The notes: generated by a model from the sequence alone, not told the origin. DNA of 33,488 nt from JALENY01 sp036310185 (GCA_036310185.1 JAXJSH010000020.1:1-33488), one strand, 5' to 3'; counted from the first letter of the stretch, positions 8,173 to 16,284 are shown. Numbers and translations: made by a program.

Positions 8173-8766
8173 TTATTTAGAATACAACTCGACGATAAGC
8201 ATCTCGTTAACCGGAACATCGATAACTTCTCTTGCCGGAACTTCTTTTACTACACCTTTCAGGTTTTCCTGATCGGATTCAAGCCATTCCGGAACCAGTC
8301 TTCCGCCGGTTACTTCTAAAATACCTTTGTATCTTTCAGAACTCTTTTTGTTCTCTTTGATTTCTACTGTATCACCAGCTTTAACCTGGTAAGAAGGAAT
8401 GTTTACCTGTTTTCCGTTAACCAGTACATGTTTGTGGTCAACGATCTGTCTTGCTTCTTTTCTTGTTCTTGCAAAACCAAGACGGAAGATTACGTTATCC
8501 AGTCTCAGCTCTAACATCTGCATCAGGTTAGCACCTGTCATGCCCGGCATTTTATCTGCTTTCTCGTAGTAGTTACGGAAAGGTTTTTCTAATACGCCAT
8601 AGATGAATTTTGCTTTCTGTTTTTCACGAAGCTGAAGTCCGTACTCGGACATTTTTCTGTTTGCTCTTCTTAATTCTCTTGTGGATTTTTTATCAATTCC
8701 TAAATAAATCGGATCCATACCAAGGGATCTGCATCTTTTAAGAACCGGTACTCTATTAACTGCCAT
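8173..8766 (-). CDS. rpsD: Ribosomal protein uS4
   Basis: A primary 16S rRNA binder that starts small-subunit assembly. The 197 residues end with the S4 RNA-binding domain (FRLGFARTRKEARQIVDHK, about 95-115). The N-terminus opens MAVNRVPVLKRCRSLG and lacks the four-cysteine zinc knuckle of the zinc-dependent form, so this is a zinc-free S4. It is inside the alpha part, whereas Bacillus subtilis keeps rpsD apart. S4 commonly represses its own operon by binding a leader; no S4-type pseudoknot was identified here, though the rpmJ-rpsM gap is a candidate region. Confidence 0.97.
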   Translation of the reverse strand: MAVNRVPVLKRCRSLGMDPIYLGIDKKSTRELRRANRKMSEYGLQLREKQKAKFIYGVLEKPFRNYYEKADKMPGMTGANLMQMLELRLDNVIFRLGFARTRKEARQIVDHKHVLVNGKQVNIPSYQVKAGDTVEIKENKKSSERYKGILEVTGGRLVPEWLESDQENLKGVVKEVPAREVIDVPVNEMLIVELYSK

Positions 8767-8784
8767 TGTATTCGGACCTCCTAA

Positions 8785-9177
8785 TTAGACTCTTCTACGT
8801 TTTGGTGGGCGACAACCGTTGTGCGGAACCGGAGTTACGTCACGGATGCTGGTTACTTCGATACCACATGCGCTAAGTGCACGGATTGCTGCTTCTCTTC
8901 CTGAACCAGGACCTTTAACCATAACATCTACATATTTTAAACCATGAACGATTGCTGCCTTTGCAGCTGTCTCAGCTGCCATCTGAGCTGCGTAAGGAGT
9001 AGATTTCTTTGAACCTCTAAATCCAAGACCACCAGCACTAGCCCATGATAAAGCGTTTCCTTCAGCATCGGTCAGAGTAACAATGGTATTGTTAAATGAT
9101 GACTGAATATGTGCCTGTCCGCGTTCAACGTTTTTCTTTACACGACGTTTTGTCGTTTTCTTAACCTGCTTTGCCAT
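8785..9177 (-). CDS. rpsK: Ribosomal protein uS11
   Basis: A platform protein of the small subunit next to the mRNA exit. The 130 residues include the conserved GNALSWASAGGLGFRGSKKS loop and end in the basic HNGCRPPKRRRV tail. The gene follows rpsM after 34 nt and precedes rpsD after 18 nt, the normal alpha order. Confidence 0.98.
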   Translation of the reverse strand: MAKQVKKTTKRRVKKNVERGQAHIQSSFNNTIVTLTDAEGNALSWASAGGLGFRGSKKSTPYAAQMAAETAAKAAIVHGLKYVDVMVKGPGSGREAAIRALSACGIEVTSIRDVTPVPHNGCRPPKRRRV

Positions 9178-9211
9178 AAAAAACTAACCTACTTTCTCCT
9201 GTTTTCTGTTA

Positions 9212-9580
9212 TTATTTCTTCTTGTTCGCTACTGTTCTCTTCGGACCTTTACGTGTTCTTGCGTTGGTCTTTGTTTTCTGACCACGAACCGGAAGTCCTT
9301 TTCTGTGACGGATACCTCTGTAGCATCCGATTTCCTGCAGTCTCTTAATGTTCATCGCGATCTCACGACGAAGATCACCTTCTACAGTCTGAGTCTCATC
9401 AATAACGTCTTTAATTCTTGCTACTTCTTCGTCAGTTAAATCTCTGACACGTGTATCCGGGTTAACGTTTGCTTCTTTTAAGATACGGTCAGCGCTTGCG
9501 CGTCCGATACCATAAATGTAAGTTAAACCGATTTCTACACGTTTTTCTCTTGGTAAATCTACTCCAGCTATACGAGCCAT
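9212..9580 (-). CDS. rpsM: Ribosomal protein uS13
   Basis: A head protein of the small subunit that contacts P-site tRNA and the large subunit. The 122 residues open MARIAGVDLPREKRVEIGL and finish with the basic tail RTRKGPKRTVANKKK. A TGGAGGAAAAATCACATG arrangement gives a clear ribosome binding site. It is separated from rpmJ by 367 nt, far more than any other gap in the cluster. Confidence 0.98.
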   Translation of the reverse strand: MARIAGVDLPREKRVEIGLTYIYGIGRASADRILKEANVNPDTRVRDLTDEEVARIKDVIDETQTVEGDLRREIAMNIKRLQEIGCYRGIRHRKGLPVRGQKTKTNARTRKGPKRTVANKKK

Positions 9581-9947
9581 GTGATTTTTCCTCCATTTTT
9601 CTTAAAATTCACACTTTTTCAGTAACTCTCCCGATCACGCATACCGATTTTGGCTGTGCCTCATCGATCACTCCTGTGTTCCGCCTGATCTTACGGTTAC
9701 CACATACTATCTTAATTGGGACGCCGGTATGAACGTCCAGCCCTGCCGCCATGGCAAGACCTTTCCGGTGAAATGACACACCGGTATTAAGCAATATAAT
9801 GCAGCAAAATCTTGTACAGACGCGTTATTTCCGCACAATTTACATGCTCGTGTAACTGCATCATATATAAATAGTCATGCGGGCTAAACGCACAACTACA
9901 GCCGCCTAATTCATGTCACAAACTTTCGGGATATTCTTTGTCAAAAA
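9581..9947 (-). other. Long gap between rpmJ and rpsM, with possible RNA structure or small gene
   Basis: There is no recognised gene in these 367 nt. Short stems are visible on the minus strand, including CCGGTG/CACCGG around 9765-9784 and GGACG/CGTCC around 9719-9738. A 47-codon frame (9609-9752) starts at an ATG with a weak GGAAAGG before it. Its product contains VPIKIVCGNRKIRRNTG and has no family I know. A consensus TTGACA sits near 9938-9943 but lacks a good -10. The stretch could be a leader controlling rpsM-rpsK-rpsD-rpoA, or hold a small unknown gene. Confidence 0.5.
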
Positions 9948-10061
9948 TTAACCCTGACGCTGTTTGTGTTTCGGATTCTCACAGATGATTCTGATGGATC
10001 CTTTTCTTTTAATGACTTTGCATTTTTCGCAAATAGGTTTAACAGATGATCTGACCTTCAT
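9948..10061 (-). CDS. rpmJ: Ribosomal protein bL36
   Basis: The smallest large-subunit protein, 37 residues, which helps fold 23S rRNA late in assembly. It begins MKVRSSVKPICEKCKVIK and ends NPKHKQRQG. Cys11, Cys14, Cys27 and His32 form the CCCH zinc site of the zinc-containing form. AAAGGAGGG lies upstream of the ATG at 10061. It is the first gene after the internal promoter at 10239-10267. Confidence 0.96.
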   Translation of the reverse strand: MKVRSSVKPICEKCKVIKRKGSIRIICENPKHKQRQG

Positions 10062-10232
10062 CAGGAAACCCTCCTTTCCTTTGTTCGTCCATATTCTCTG
10101 GACATAATGGTACACCTGAAAGGTGTTTCACTAATTTGTCCCCGTCATCACAGGACATTGTGTACACCCAGCCGGGTGTTTCATCTAAAAAGCTTTTGCG
10201 CGCACAAAAAAAAGACTTCACGCGAAAGCTCT
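10062..10232 (-). promoter_or_regulatory. Structured leader of rpmJ with a possible attenuator
   Basis: The RNA starting near 10232 would form a long stem joining 10221-10235 with 10187-10202, 14 bp with two bulges (CGCG and AAAGC/GCTTT segments). Within its loop is a run of eight T (10206-10213 on the plus strand as A). A short alternative stem (GA-CTTT with GAAG-TC) directly before that T-run would look like a weak terminator that excludes the long stem. Two further hairpins at 10110-10129 and 10161-10182 follow before the ribosome binding site. Confidence 0.45.
10110..10182 (-). repeat. Two copies of the GAAACACC hairpin
   Basis: At 10110-10129 ACACCT pairs with AGGTGT around GAA. At 10161-10182 ACACCC pairs with GGGTGT around AGCC. 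In the minus-strand sense both read GAAACACC, loop, then GGTGTAC. The same unit recurs at 19733-19754 and a variant at 22767-22785, all in gaps of the ribosomal cluster. Confidence 0.6.
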
Positions 10233-10238
10233 TTTGAT

Positions 10239-10267
10239 AGTATAGCACCGGCCATACTGAAATGCAA
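10239..10267 (-). promoter_or_regulatory. Internal promoter for rpmJ-rpsM-rpsK-rpsD-rpoA-rplQ
   Basis: The -35 is TTGCAT (10262-10267) and the -10 is TATACT (10239-10244), 17 nt apart on the minus strand. This is identical in both hexamers and spacing to the S10 promoter at 23355-23383. It lies in the 245-nt gap between infA and rpmJ and would let the alpha genes and rpoA be made separately. Confidence 0.75.
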
Positions 10268-10306
10268 GGATTTTTTTCCCTTATTTCCGAATAATTTTCA
10301 CCTTTT

Positions 10307-10525
10307 TTACTTATCTCTCCAGATAATTCTTCCCTTTGACAGATCGTACGGAGAAAGCTCGATCGTTACTTTATCTCCCGGAAGAATACGAATAAAATTC
10401 ATTCTCAGTTTTCCGCTGATATGTGCCAGAACAACGTGTTTGTTTTCCAGCTCTACTTTGAACATGGCATTGGGCAGTTTTTCCAATACGGTTCCTTCTA
10501 CTTCAATTACATCTGCTTTAGACAT
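10307..10525 (-). CDS. infA: Translation initiation factor IF-1
   Basis: Binds the ribosomal A site during initiation and helps IF-2 and IF-3 select the initiator tRNA. The 72 residues form one OB-fold (S1-like) domain. Seen are ADVIEVEGTVLEKLPNAMFK, HISGKLRMNFIRILPGDKV and the end SKGRIIWRDK. The ATG at 10525 has AGGAGG eight bases upstream. It overlaps the end of the KOW gene by 8 nt, so the two are probably translationally coupled. Confidence 0.97.
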   Translation of the reverse strand: MSKADVIEVEGTVLEKLPNAMFKVELENKHVVLAHISGKLRMNFIRILPGDKVTIELSPYDLSKGRIIWRDK

Positions 10526-10781
10526 GGGCAATCCCTCCTATCACTCGTTTAATCTCTTCGTTTCTAATGGCCTCCCCACTCTCGAACTTATAAGCAAGTT
10601 CCATGGGAATCGTACTTATTAATTGAACATGTTTTTTCTTTTTCTTTTTGGGCCGGTCCACGGTCCGGATCTTTCCATCTGCCAGATATACGTATGTGCC
10701 TTCTTCTTTTAAAATCACATATACCTGATTCTGGTCATGTCCGGCCAGGGACCTTGCCATCATACCCGGTTTATACTGCAT
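10518..10781 (-). CDS. KOW-domain RNA-binding protein (L14e/L6e-like)
   Basis: A basic 87-residue protein with one KOW-type beta-barrel near the N-terminus (GMMARSLAGHDQNQVYVILK) and a run of seven residues KKKKKKH in the middle. Clostridia often carry such a protein between map and infA. It resembles archaeal/eukaryotic L14e-type KOW proteins and probably binds ribosomal RNA. Its actual role is unknown. It sits 10 nt after map and overlaps infA, so it is made together with translation factors. Confidence 0.85.
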   Translation of the reverse strand: MQYKPGMMARSLAGHDQNQVYVILKEEGTYVYLADGKIRTVDRPKKKKKKHVQLISTIPMELAYKFESGEAIRNEEIKRVIGGIAHV

Positions 10782-10791
10782 GAAAACCTCC

Positions 10792-11553
10792 CTATTTCCA
10801 GTTGGTCAGAGTCAGAAACTCCGGCTCTCCTTCTGTGATCAATACTGTGTTTTCATAATGTGCAGCCCAGGAGTCATCTTCTGTCACAACAGTCCAGTCA
10901 TCATCCAGCCATGCCACATCGGGTCTTCCCATTGTAATCATGGGCTCAATTGCCAGGGTCATTCCCGGCACCAGACGGATTCCTCTTCTCTTCTGCGGAA
11001 AATTTGGAATCTGCGGATCTTCATGGAGACTGGTACCAATGCCGTGGCCCACCAGATCGGTGACCACGCCGTATCCAAAGCTCTCCGCATAATTTCCGAT
11101 TGCAGCGGATATCTCGTGTAAATGGTGGCCTGCCTTCGCGAATTTGATCCCTTCGAAAAAGCTCTGTCGCGTAACGTCAATTAATTTCTGTGCTTCCGGG
11201 CTGATCTGACCAACTGCATGGGTTCTCGCTGCATCGGAGTGATAGCCCTGATAGATCAGACCTGCATCCAGACTGACAATATCGCCTTCCTGCAAAATTC
11301 TGTGTCTGCTCGGAATGCCGTGTACGACTTCCTCATTTACCGATACGCAAATGGATGCCGGATAGCCATTATAATTAAGAAAGTTCGGGATACATCCCAT
11401 CTGGCGGATCAGTTTCTCACCCGCTTTGTCAATGTCAAGCGTAGAAATACCCGGACGGATCATCCCGGCAAGTTCATTATGAACCTGCTCGAGAAGATGG
11501 CCGGCTTTACGCATCAGTTCGATTTCTCTTGCTGTCTTAATAGATACTGACAT
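10792..11553 (-). CDS. map: Methionine aminopeptidase, type I
   Basis: Removes the initiator methionine from new proteins. The 253 residues form the pita-bread fold. The metal ligands are visible as two Asp (SLDAG and HSDAART), His in GHGIGTSLHE, Glu in LAIEPM, and Glu in NTVLITEGE. No N-terminal SH3-binding or zinc-finger extension is present. It begins only 2 nt after the adk stop codon, so the two are coupled, the usual adk-map arrangement. Confidence 0.97.
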   Translation of the reverse strand: MSVSIKTAREIELMRKAGHLLEQVHNELAGMIRPGISTLDIDKAGEKLIRQMGCIPNFLNYNGYPASICVSVNEEVVHGIPSRHRILQEGDIVSLDAGLIYQGYHSDAARTHAVGQISPEAQKLIDVTRQSFFEGIKFAKAGHHLHEISAAIGNYAESFGYGVVTDLVGHGIGTSLHEDPQIPNFPQKRRGIRLVPGMTLAIEPMITMGRPDVAWLDDDWTVVTEDDSWAAHYENTVLITEGEPEFLTLTNWK

Positions 11554-11555
11554 GC

Positions 11556-12200
11556 TTACGCTCCTAATACATCAAGAATTGACTGGAATACATCTGCCAC
11601 ATCCTGTGTTCCGTCTACGGATTTCAGAACGCCTTTTTCTGTATAGTAGTCAATCAATGGCTGTGTCTGTGTATGATAAACATCAAGACGAGTCTTAACG
11701 GTTTCCGGTTTGTCATCGTCTCTCAATACCAGTTCTTTTCCACAAACGTCGCAGATACCTTCTGCCTTCGGTGCATTGAACTGAACATGGTATGTAGCGC
11801 CGCATGCAAGGCATGCTCTTCTTCCGGACATACGATTTACAATATTTTCGTCCGGAACATCAATATCAATTGCAAAATCGATTTTGCTTCCCATTTCTTC
11901 CAGCGCTTTGTCCAGGGCTTCTGCCTGCGGGATGGTTCTTGGGAAACCGTCAAATACATAACCGTCTTTGCAGTCATCCTGTTTGATACGGTCAGCAACC
12001 AGATCTACAACCAGTTCATCCGGCACCAGTGCGCCCTGATCCATGTATGCTTTTGCTTTTTTGCCCAGTTCTGTACCGCCCTTGATGTTTGCACGGAAAA
12101 TATCACCTGTGGAAATGTGCGGAATATTGAATTTTCCTGCAATCTGTTTTGCCTGTGTTCCTTTTCCTGCGCCTGGTGCTCCTAACATGATAATTCTCAT
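11556..12200 (-). CDS. adk: Adenylate kinase, zinc-containing LID
   Basis: Balances ATP, ADP and AMP (ATP + AMP to 2 ADP). The 214 residues start with the P-loop GAPGAGKGTQAKQI at 7-20. The AMP-binding DGFPRT segment and the LID domain follow. The LID has CLACG and CDVCG, the four-cysteine zinc site typical of Gram-positive enzymes. AGGAGGACGCATAT precedes the ATG. It lies between secY and map as in Bacillus. Confidence 0.98.
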   Translation of the reverse strand: MRIIMLGAPGAGKGTQAKQIAGKFNIPHISTGDIFRANIKGGTELGKKAKAYMDQGALVPDELVVDLVADRIKQDDCKDGYVFDGFPRTIPQAEALDKALEEMGSKIDFAIDIDVPDENIVNRMSGRRACLACGATYHVQFNAPKAEGICDVCGKELVLRDDDKPETVKTRLDVYHTQTQPLIDYYTEKGVLKSVDGTQDVADVFQSILDVLGA

Positions 12201-12235
12201 ATATGCGTCCTCCTGTTTTTAATTGCACAATGCAA

Positions 12236-12313
12236 GAGTCACCCCTGACTCACTTCACATTGTCCGTACTTTGAATAAACAGCAGTAGGGACAGATGAAA
12301 AATCACTGTCCCC
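12236..12313 (-). repeat. Two hairpins in the secY-adk gap
   Basis: GAGTCA (12236-12241) pairs exactly with TGACTC (12246-12251) around CCCC. GGGACAG (12288-12294) pairs with CTGTCCC (12306-12312), with an inner TGA/TCA step and a loop of A. The second starts 11 nt past the secY stop codon and is related in sequence to the GGGGACT palindrome at 5162-5229. Neither has a T-run on the minus strand, so they are not standard terminators. They may slow or process the transcript. Confidence 0.5.
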
Positions 12314-12322
12314 AAGCTATCA

Positions 12323-13639
12323 TTAGTCATTTAAAAATCCCTTGTAATTACGTACCAGCATCATAGATTCAATCTGTTTTACCGTTTCCAGAATAACACC
12401 TACGATAATGATAATAGATGTACCCGCGAAGGATACGCTTGCGCTGAAAAGACCGTTAAAGATAAACGGAATTACAGCAACAATACAAAGACCTGCTGCA
12501 CCAATAAAGATGATGTAGTTCAGAATCTTTGTCAGATAATCGGACGTTGGCTTTCCAGGACGAATACCCGGGATAAAACCACCCTGTTTCTTCATATTGT
12601 CTGCAATCTCCAACGGATTGAATGTGATGGAGGTGTAGAAATATGCGAAAAAGACAACCAGTACAATGTAAAGGATAAGTCCGACACTGGATAATGGATC
12701 GCTGATCTTAAACCAGTTGTTTGAATTCAGCATATTGATAATCTTGCTGCCCCAGCCTGAACCGGCACTCTTACCTGCAAACTGCATGATAATGCTCGGT
12801 AAGGACATAAGAGAGGAAGCAAAAATTACCGGGATAACACCAGCGGTGTTTACCTTCAGCGGAATATGGCTGGACTGACCGCCAACCATTTTTCTTCCCT
12901 GCATTTTTTTGGAATACTGTACCGGAATTTTTCTTTCTGCTCCGTTCAGGATCAGAACGAGAACAACCAGACCGATTACAACTGCAAGGATAATGATTGC
13001 TGCAAGACCGCCTTTTGCCAGACTTTTTCCTTTGATGAACTGTTCGTACAGAAGAACAAAGTCACTGGGAATTCTGGACACGATGTTGATCAGAAGAACG
13101 ATAGAAATACCGTTTCCAACACCTTTTTCTGTAATCTGCTCGCCTATCCACATAAGGAATGCAGAACCAGCAGTCAAGCATACGGTAACGATTGACACGT
13201 TTACAAAATTAACTTCAGCAAGAAGTCCCTGATTGCCAAATCCGATCGCCATGGCAATTGATTCGATCAATGCAAGACCTACCGTTACATAACGGGTAAT
13301 GTTCTGAAGTTTCTTTCTTCCATCTTCACCATCTTTCTGCATCTCCTCCAGAGCCGGAATGGCAATGGTGAGAAGCTGTACGATGATGGAGGATGTGATA
13401 TACGGTGTAATGCTCAATGCCAGAATTGAAAAACTGGAAAGGGAACCACCGGTAAATGCATCCAGGAAATTGAATGCACCATTTGTCTGAGACGCAAAAA
13501 AGGCCTGAAGTGATGCATTGTCGGTTCCCGGAACTGGGATCTGGGAACCGATTCTGATAACAACCAACATCATCAACACATAACCGATTTTTCTGCGGAT
13601 TTCTTTGATTTTTAATGCATCAATAAATGTTTTAAACAT
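12323..13639 (-). CDS. secY: Preprotein translocase subunit SecY
   Basis: The channel of the Sec system, which moves proteins across or into the cytoplasmic membrane with SecE, SecG and SecA. The 438 residues hold ten hydrophobic segments. Recognisable are the N-terminal IRRKIGYVLMMLVVIRIGSQ, VGNGISIVLLINIVSRIP, and GGFIPGIRPGKPTSDYL. Its ATG overlaps the rplO stop codon by one base (TAATG), so translation is coupled to L15. Confidence 0.98.
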   Translation of the reverse strand: MFKTFIDALKIKEIRRKIGYVLMMLVVIRIGSQIPVPGTDNASLQAFFASQTNGAFNFLDAFTGGSLSSFSILALSITPYITSSIIVQLLTIAIPALEEMQKDGEDGRKKLQNITRYVTVGLALIESIAMAIGFGNQGLLAEVNFVNVSIVTVCLTAGSAFLMWIGEQITEKGVGNGISIVLLINIVSRIPSDFVLLYEQFIKGKSLAKGGLAAIIILAVVIGLVVLVLILNGAERKIPVQYSKKMQGRKMVGGQSSHIPLKVNTAGVIPVIFASSLMSLPSIIMQFAGKSAGSGWGSKIINMLNSNNWFKISDPLSSVGLILYIVLVVFFAYFYTSITFNPLEIADNMKKQGGFIPGIRPGKPTSDYLTKILNYIIFIGAAGLCIVAVIPFIFNGLFSASVSFAGTSIIIIVGVILETVKQIESMMLVRNYKGFLND

Positions 13640-14079
13640 TAGATTACCTCTACTGATCCACCTGCAGCCTCAATTTTAGCTTTAGCGCTTTCGCTAACAG
13701 CATTGACTTTTACAGTCAGTTTTTTGGAGATTTCTCCGTTGCCGAGAATCTTAACGCCGTCACCAGCGCGGGAGATTGCTCCGCTTGCTAAAAGGCTCTC
13801 TACGGTAACTTCAGCGCCGTCTTCAAAGCGATTCAGAACGCTTACGTTGATTGCAACGATGTCTTTCGTATTTCTATTTGTGAAACCTCTTTTCGGAATA
13901 CGTCTGTATAAAGGCATCTGACCACCTTCAAAGCCTGGTCTTGTTGCACCAGAACGTGCTTTCTGACCTTTGTGACCTTTACCGGCTGTTTTGCCATTAC
14001 CTGAACCATGTCCACGGCCTCTTCTGAAGTTATCATTCTGTCTGGAACCCTCTGCCGGGCTTAAATTTGATAAATCCAT
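13639..14079 (-). CDS. rplO: Ribosomal protein uL15
   Basis: Organises 23S rRNA domains late in large-subunit assembly. The 146 residues begin with the glycine- and arginine-rich tail SRQNDNFRRGRGHGSGNGKT and end in a small globular domain (KAKIEAAGGSVEVI). Its stop overlaps the secY start. The placement rpmD-rplO-secY is the standard spc order. Confidence 0.97.
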   Translation of the reverse strand: MDLSNLSPAEGSRQNDNFRRGRGHGSGNGKTAGKGHKGQKARSGATRPGFEGGQMPLYRRIPKRGFTNRNTKDIVAINVSVLNRFEDGAEVTVESLLASGAISRAGDGVKILGNGEISKKLTVKVNAVSESAKAKIEAAGGSVEVI

Positions 14080-14107
14080 TATGGCACCTCCTTCTATCTA
14101 TTGTCTC

Positions 14108-14290
14108 TTATACTTCTTCAACTTTTACCAGATGCTGTACCTGTTTGCACATACCACGAATGGCTGCATTGTCCGGCATCTCTACAGTTTTGTTCAGTTT
14201 CTTTAATCCAAGAGCTGCAACAGTTGCTTTGTGTTTCGGAATTGCACCAATTGTGGATTTTACTAATGTGATTTTTAATTTATCTGCCAT
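14108..14290 (-). CDS. rpmD: Ribosomal protein uL30
   Basis: A small large-subunit protein near the 5S rRNA region. The 60 residues are the normal length, starting MADKLKITLVKSTIGAIPKH and holding LGLKKLNKTVEMPDNAAIRG. It is 13 nt after rpsE and 28 nt before rplO. Confidence 0.97.
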   Translation of the reverse strand: MADKLKITLVKSTIGAIPKHKATVAALGLKKLNKTVEMPDNAAIRGMCKQVQHLVKVEEV

Positions 14291-14303
14291 TTTCTAATCC
14301 TCC

Positions 14304-14813
14304 TTAAGCAAGAATCTCATCAACAGATTTTCCACGGAGTCTTGCTACTTCTTCCGGAGTCTTTAACTGTTTTAAACCTTCGATGGTAGCCAGAACTACG
14401 TTCTGCTTATTGTTGGAACCTAATGATTTTGTACGGATGTTTTTGATACCTGCCAGCTCGATTACGGCACGTGCCGGACCACCAGCGATAACACCGGTAC
14501 CTTCCGGAGCTCTTCTCAGCAATACGGAAGCGCTGCCGAATTTACCTACAAAATCATGTGTGATACTGTTATTTTCATCGAGTGCTACAGAAACAAGTTT
14601 CTTTGTAGCATCTTCTTTACCTTTGCGGATAGCTTCCGGGATTTCTGTTGCTTTTCCCAGACCTGCTCCAACGTGACCTTTTCCGTCACCAACTACAACC
14701 AGGGCTGTGAAACGCATGTTACGACCACCTTTAACAACCTTGGTTACACGTTTGATAGCGACTACTTTTTCTTGTAATTCCATAGCGCTTGTATCAATAA
14801 TCGTATGTTTCAT
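14304..14813 (-). CDS. rpsE: Ribosomal protein uS5
   Basis: A small-subunit protein that affects decoding accuracy and unwinds mRNA at the entry site. The 169 residues have the N-terminal double-stranded-RNA-binding fold (KVVKGGRNMRFTALVVVGDG) and the C-terminal fold with RAPEGTGVIAGGPARAVIEL. GGGAG lies upstream of the ATG. Confidence 0.98.
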   Translation of the reverse strand: MKHTIIDTSAMELQEKVVAIKRVTKVVKGGRNMRFTALVVVGDGKGHVGAGLGKATEIPEAIRKGKEDATKKLVSVALDENNSITHDFVGKFGSASVLLRRAPEGTGVIAGGPARAVIELAGIKNIRTKSLGSNNKQNVVLATIEGLKQLKTPEEVARLRGKSVDEILA

Positions 14814-14829
14814 GTGTTCTTCTCCCTTT

Positions 14830-15198
14830 CTAGAATTCTAAGCCAGCTTCTCTGGCTGCATCTGCTAATGCCTGGATTTTACCCTGATATATAAAGCCGC
14901 CTCGATCGAAGACTACTTCCTTGATACCTGCATCAACTGCCTTTTTACCGATAACAGTTCCAAGTTTTGCTGCTGCTTCAACGTTGTTGGTTTTCTCTAA
15001 ATCTGCTTTCACATCTGCCTGAAGAGTAGAAGCGGAAACAAGTGTATGTCCAACTGTATCGTCGATGATCTGCGCATACATATGGTTATTGCTGCGGAAT
15101 ACTGCTAATCTCGGTTTCTGAGCAGTACCGCTGATATGATTACGTAATCTTCTATGTTTTTTCTGACGAACTTTCGCTCTTGATACCTTACTAACCAT
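14830..15198 (-). CDS. rplR: Ribosomal protein uL18
   Basis: Binds 5S rRNA in the central protuberance with L5 and L25. The 122 residues begin MVSKVSRAKVRQKKHRRLRN and include RLAVFRSNNHMYAQIIDD. I chose the ATG at 15198 because AAGGAG stands nine bases before it. An in-frame GTG two codons earlier is too close to that site. Confidence 0.96.
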   Translation of the reverse strand: MVSKVSRAKVRQKKHRRLRNHISGTAQKPRLAVFRSNNHMYAQIIDDTVGHTLVSASTLQADVKADLEKTNNVEAAAKLGTVIGKKAVDAGIKEVVFDRGGFIYQGKIQALADAAREAGLEF

Positions 15199-15215
15199 TT
15201 TCACACTCTCCTTAC

Positions 15216-15755
15216 TTATTTCTTACCAGTCTTACCAACTTTACGTCTGATAACTTCATCAGCATATTTGATACCTTTTCCTTTATACGGTTCAGGTCTT
15301 CTCTTATCTCTGATTTCAGCTGCGTATTGGCCAACTTTTTCTTTGTTAATACCTTTAACGGTAATTGTGTTACCTTCCACTACAGATTCAACACCTTCCG
15401 GGTCGATCATTTCTACCGGATGGGAGTAACCCAGAGCTAAAACAAGTTTGTTGCCCTGTTTCTGACATCTGTAACCTACACCGTTAATTTCAAGTTTCTT
15501 AGCATAACCCTCTGTTACACCAACAACCATGTTGTTGATCAGAGTTCTGGTTAAACCATGTAAGGATTTCATTTTCTTTAAATCGTTCGGTCTTGTAACA
15601 ACTACAGAACCATCTTCTACTTTGATATCCATTTCTTTTGCTAACTGCTGAACCAAAGTTCCTTTCGGTCCTTTAACAGTTACTAAATTGCCTTCTGCTA
15701 CCTCAACTGTTACACCAGCCGGTACAGCTACAGGAAGTCTACCTATACGTGACAT
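15216..15755 (-). CDS. rplF: Ribosomal protein uL6
   Basis: Lies near the GTPase-associated region of the large subunit. The 179 residues form two similar domains. The start MSRIGRLPVAVPAGV and the second-domain signature RRPEPYKGKGIKY are clear. It is separated from rpsH by 91 nt, which carry a hairpin at 15785-15810. Confidence 0.98.
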   Translation of the reverse strand: MSRIGRLPVAVPAGVTVEVAEGNLVTVKGPKGTLVQQLAKEMDIKVEDGSVVVTRPNDLKKMKSLHGLTRTLINNMVVGVTEGYAKKLEINGVGYRCQKQGNKLVLALGYSHPVEMIDPEGVESVVEGNTITVKGINKEKVGQYAAEIRDKRRPEPYKGKGIKYADEVIRRKVGKTGKK

Positions 15756-15784
15756 CTGTATTTTCCTCCTAACTTAAATTTTCG

Positions 15785-15810
15785 GAAGGGACGCTTATGT
15801 GGTTCCCTTC
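15785..15810 (-). promoter_or_regulatory. Hairpin in the rpsH-rplF gap
   Basis: GAAGGGA (15785-15791) pairs exactly with TCCCTTC (15804-15810). The minus strand then reads CGAAAATTTAAG, with no T-run, so it is not a terminator. It may be a processing or control element between rpsH and rplF. Confidence 0.4.
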
Positions 15811-15846
15811 TGTTTTCAGTTGCTAAAATGTTTTCCTGTGCGGAAA

Positions 15847-16248
15847 TTACCACACATATGCAAGTACTTCGCCGCCAACGCCAAGTTTTCTTGCTTCTTT
15901 ATCTGTAATCACACCTTTGTTGGTGGATACGATAGCGATGCCAAGTCCGCCGAGTACTTTCGGCATATCAGCTGCATTTGCGTAGATACGCAGACCCGGT
16001 TTAGAGATTCTCTTAAGACCGGTAATGATTTTTTCGTTTTTATCAGCACCGTATTTCAGGGTAATGCGGATTGTTTTGAAAACACCGTCTTCGATCAGAT
16101 CATATTTTGCAATATAACCTTCGTCAACAAGGATGTTTGCAATCGCAATTTTCATTTTAGATGCCGGAACATCAACTGTATCATGTTTAGCAGTATTTGC
16201 GTTACGGATTCTTGTAAGCATATCTGCAATCGGATCACTCATTGTCAT
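15847..16248 (-). CDS. rpsH: Ribosomal protein uS8
   Basis: A primary binder of 16S rRNA helix 21 and often a repressor of spc genes. The 133 residues start MTMSDPIADMLTRIRNAN and end with KEARKLGVGGEVLAYVW. The ATG at 16248 has AAGGAGG eleven bases upstream; an ATG two codons later is also possible. In Escherichia coli S8 binds the rplE region to control the operon; no comparable site was identified here. Confidence 0.97.
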   Translation of the reverse strand: MTMSDPIADMLTRIRNANTAKHDTVDVPASKMKIAIANILVDEGYIAKYDLIEDGVFKTIRITLKYGADKNEKIITGLKRISKPGLRIYANAADMPKVLGGLGIAIVSTNKGVITDKEARKLGVGGEVLAYVW

Positions 16249-16284
16249 TTCGCAGTTTTCCTCCTTATATATAATGCGGGCGGC

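Noticed and set aside
10039..10248. A 69-codon frame across the rpmJ leader
   Set aside because: It covers the promoter and hairpins and overlaps rpmJ in another frame; no family resemblance.
12288..12312. secY terminator
   Set aside because: The stem is fair, but the minus strand after it reads TACTGCTGTT, without a T-run, and adk-map continue the operon.
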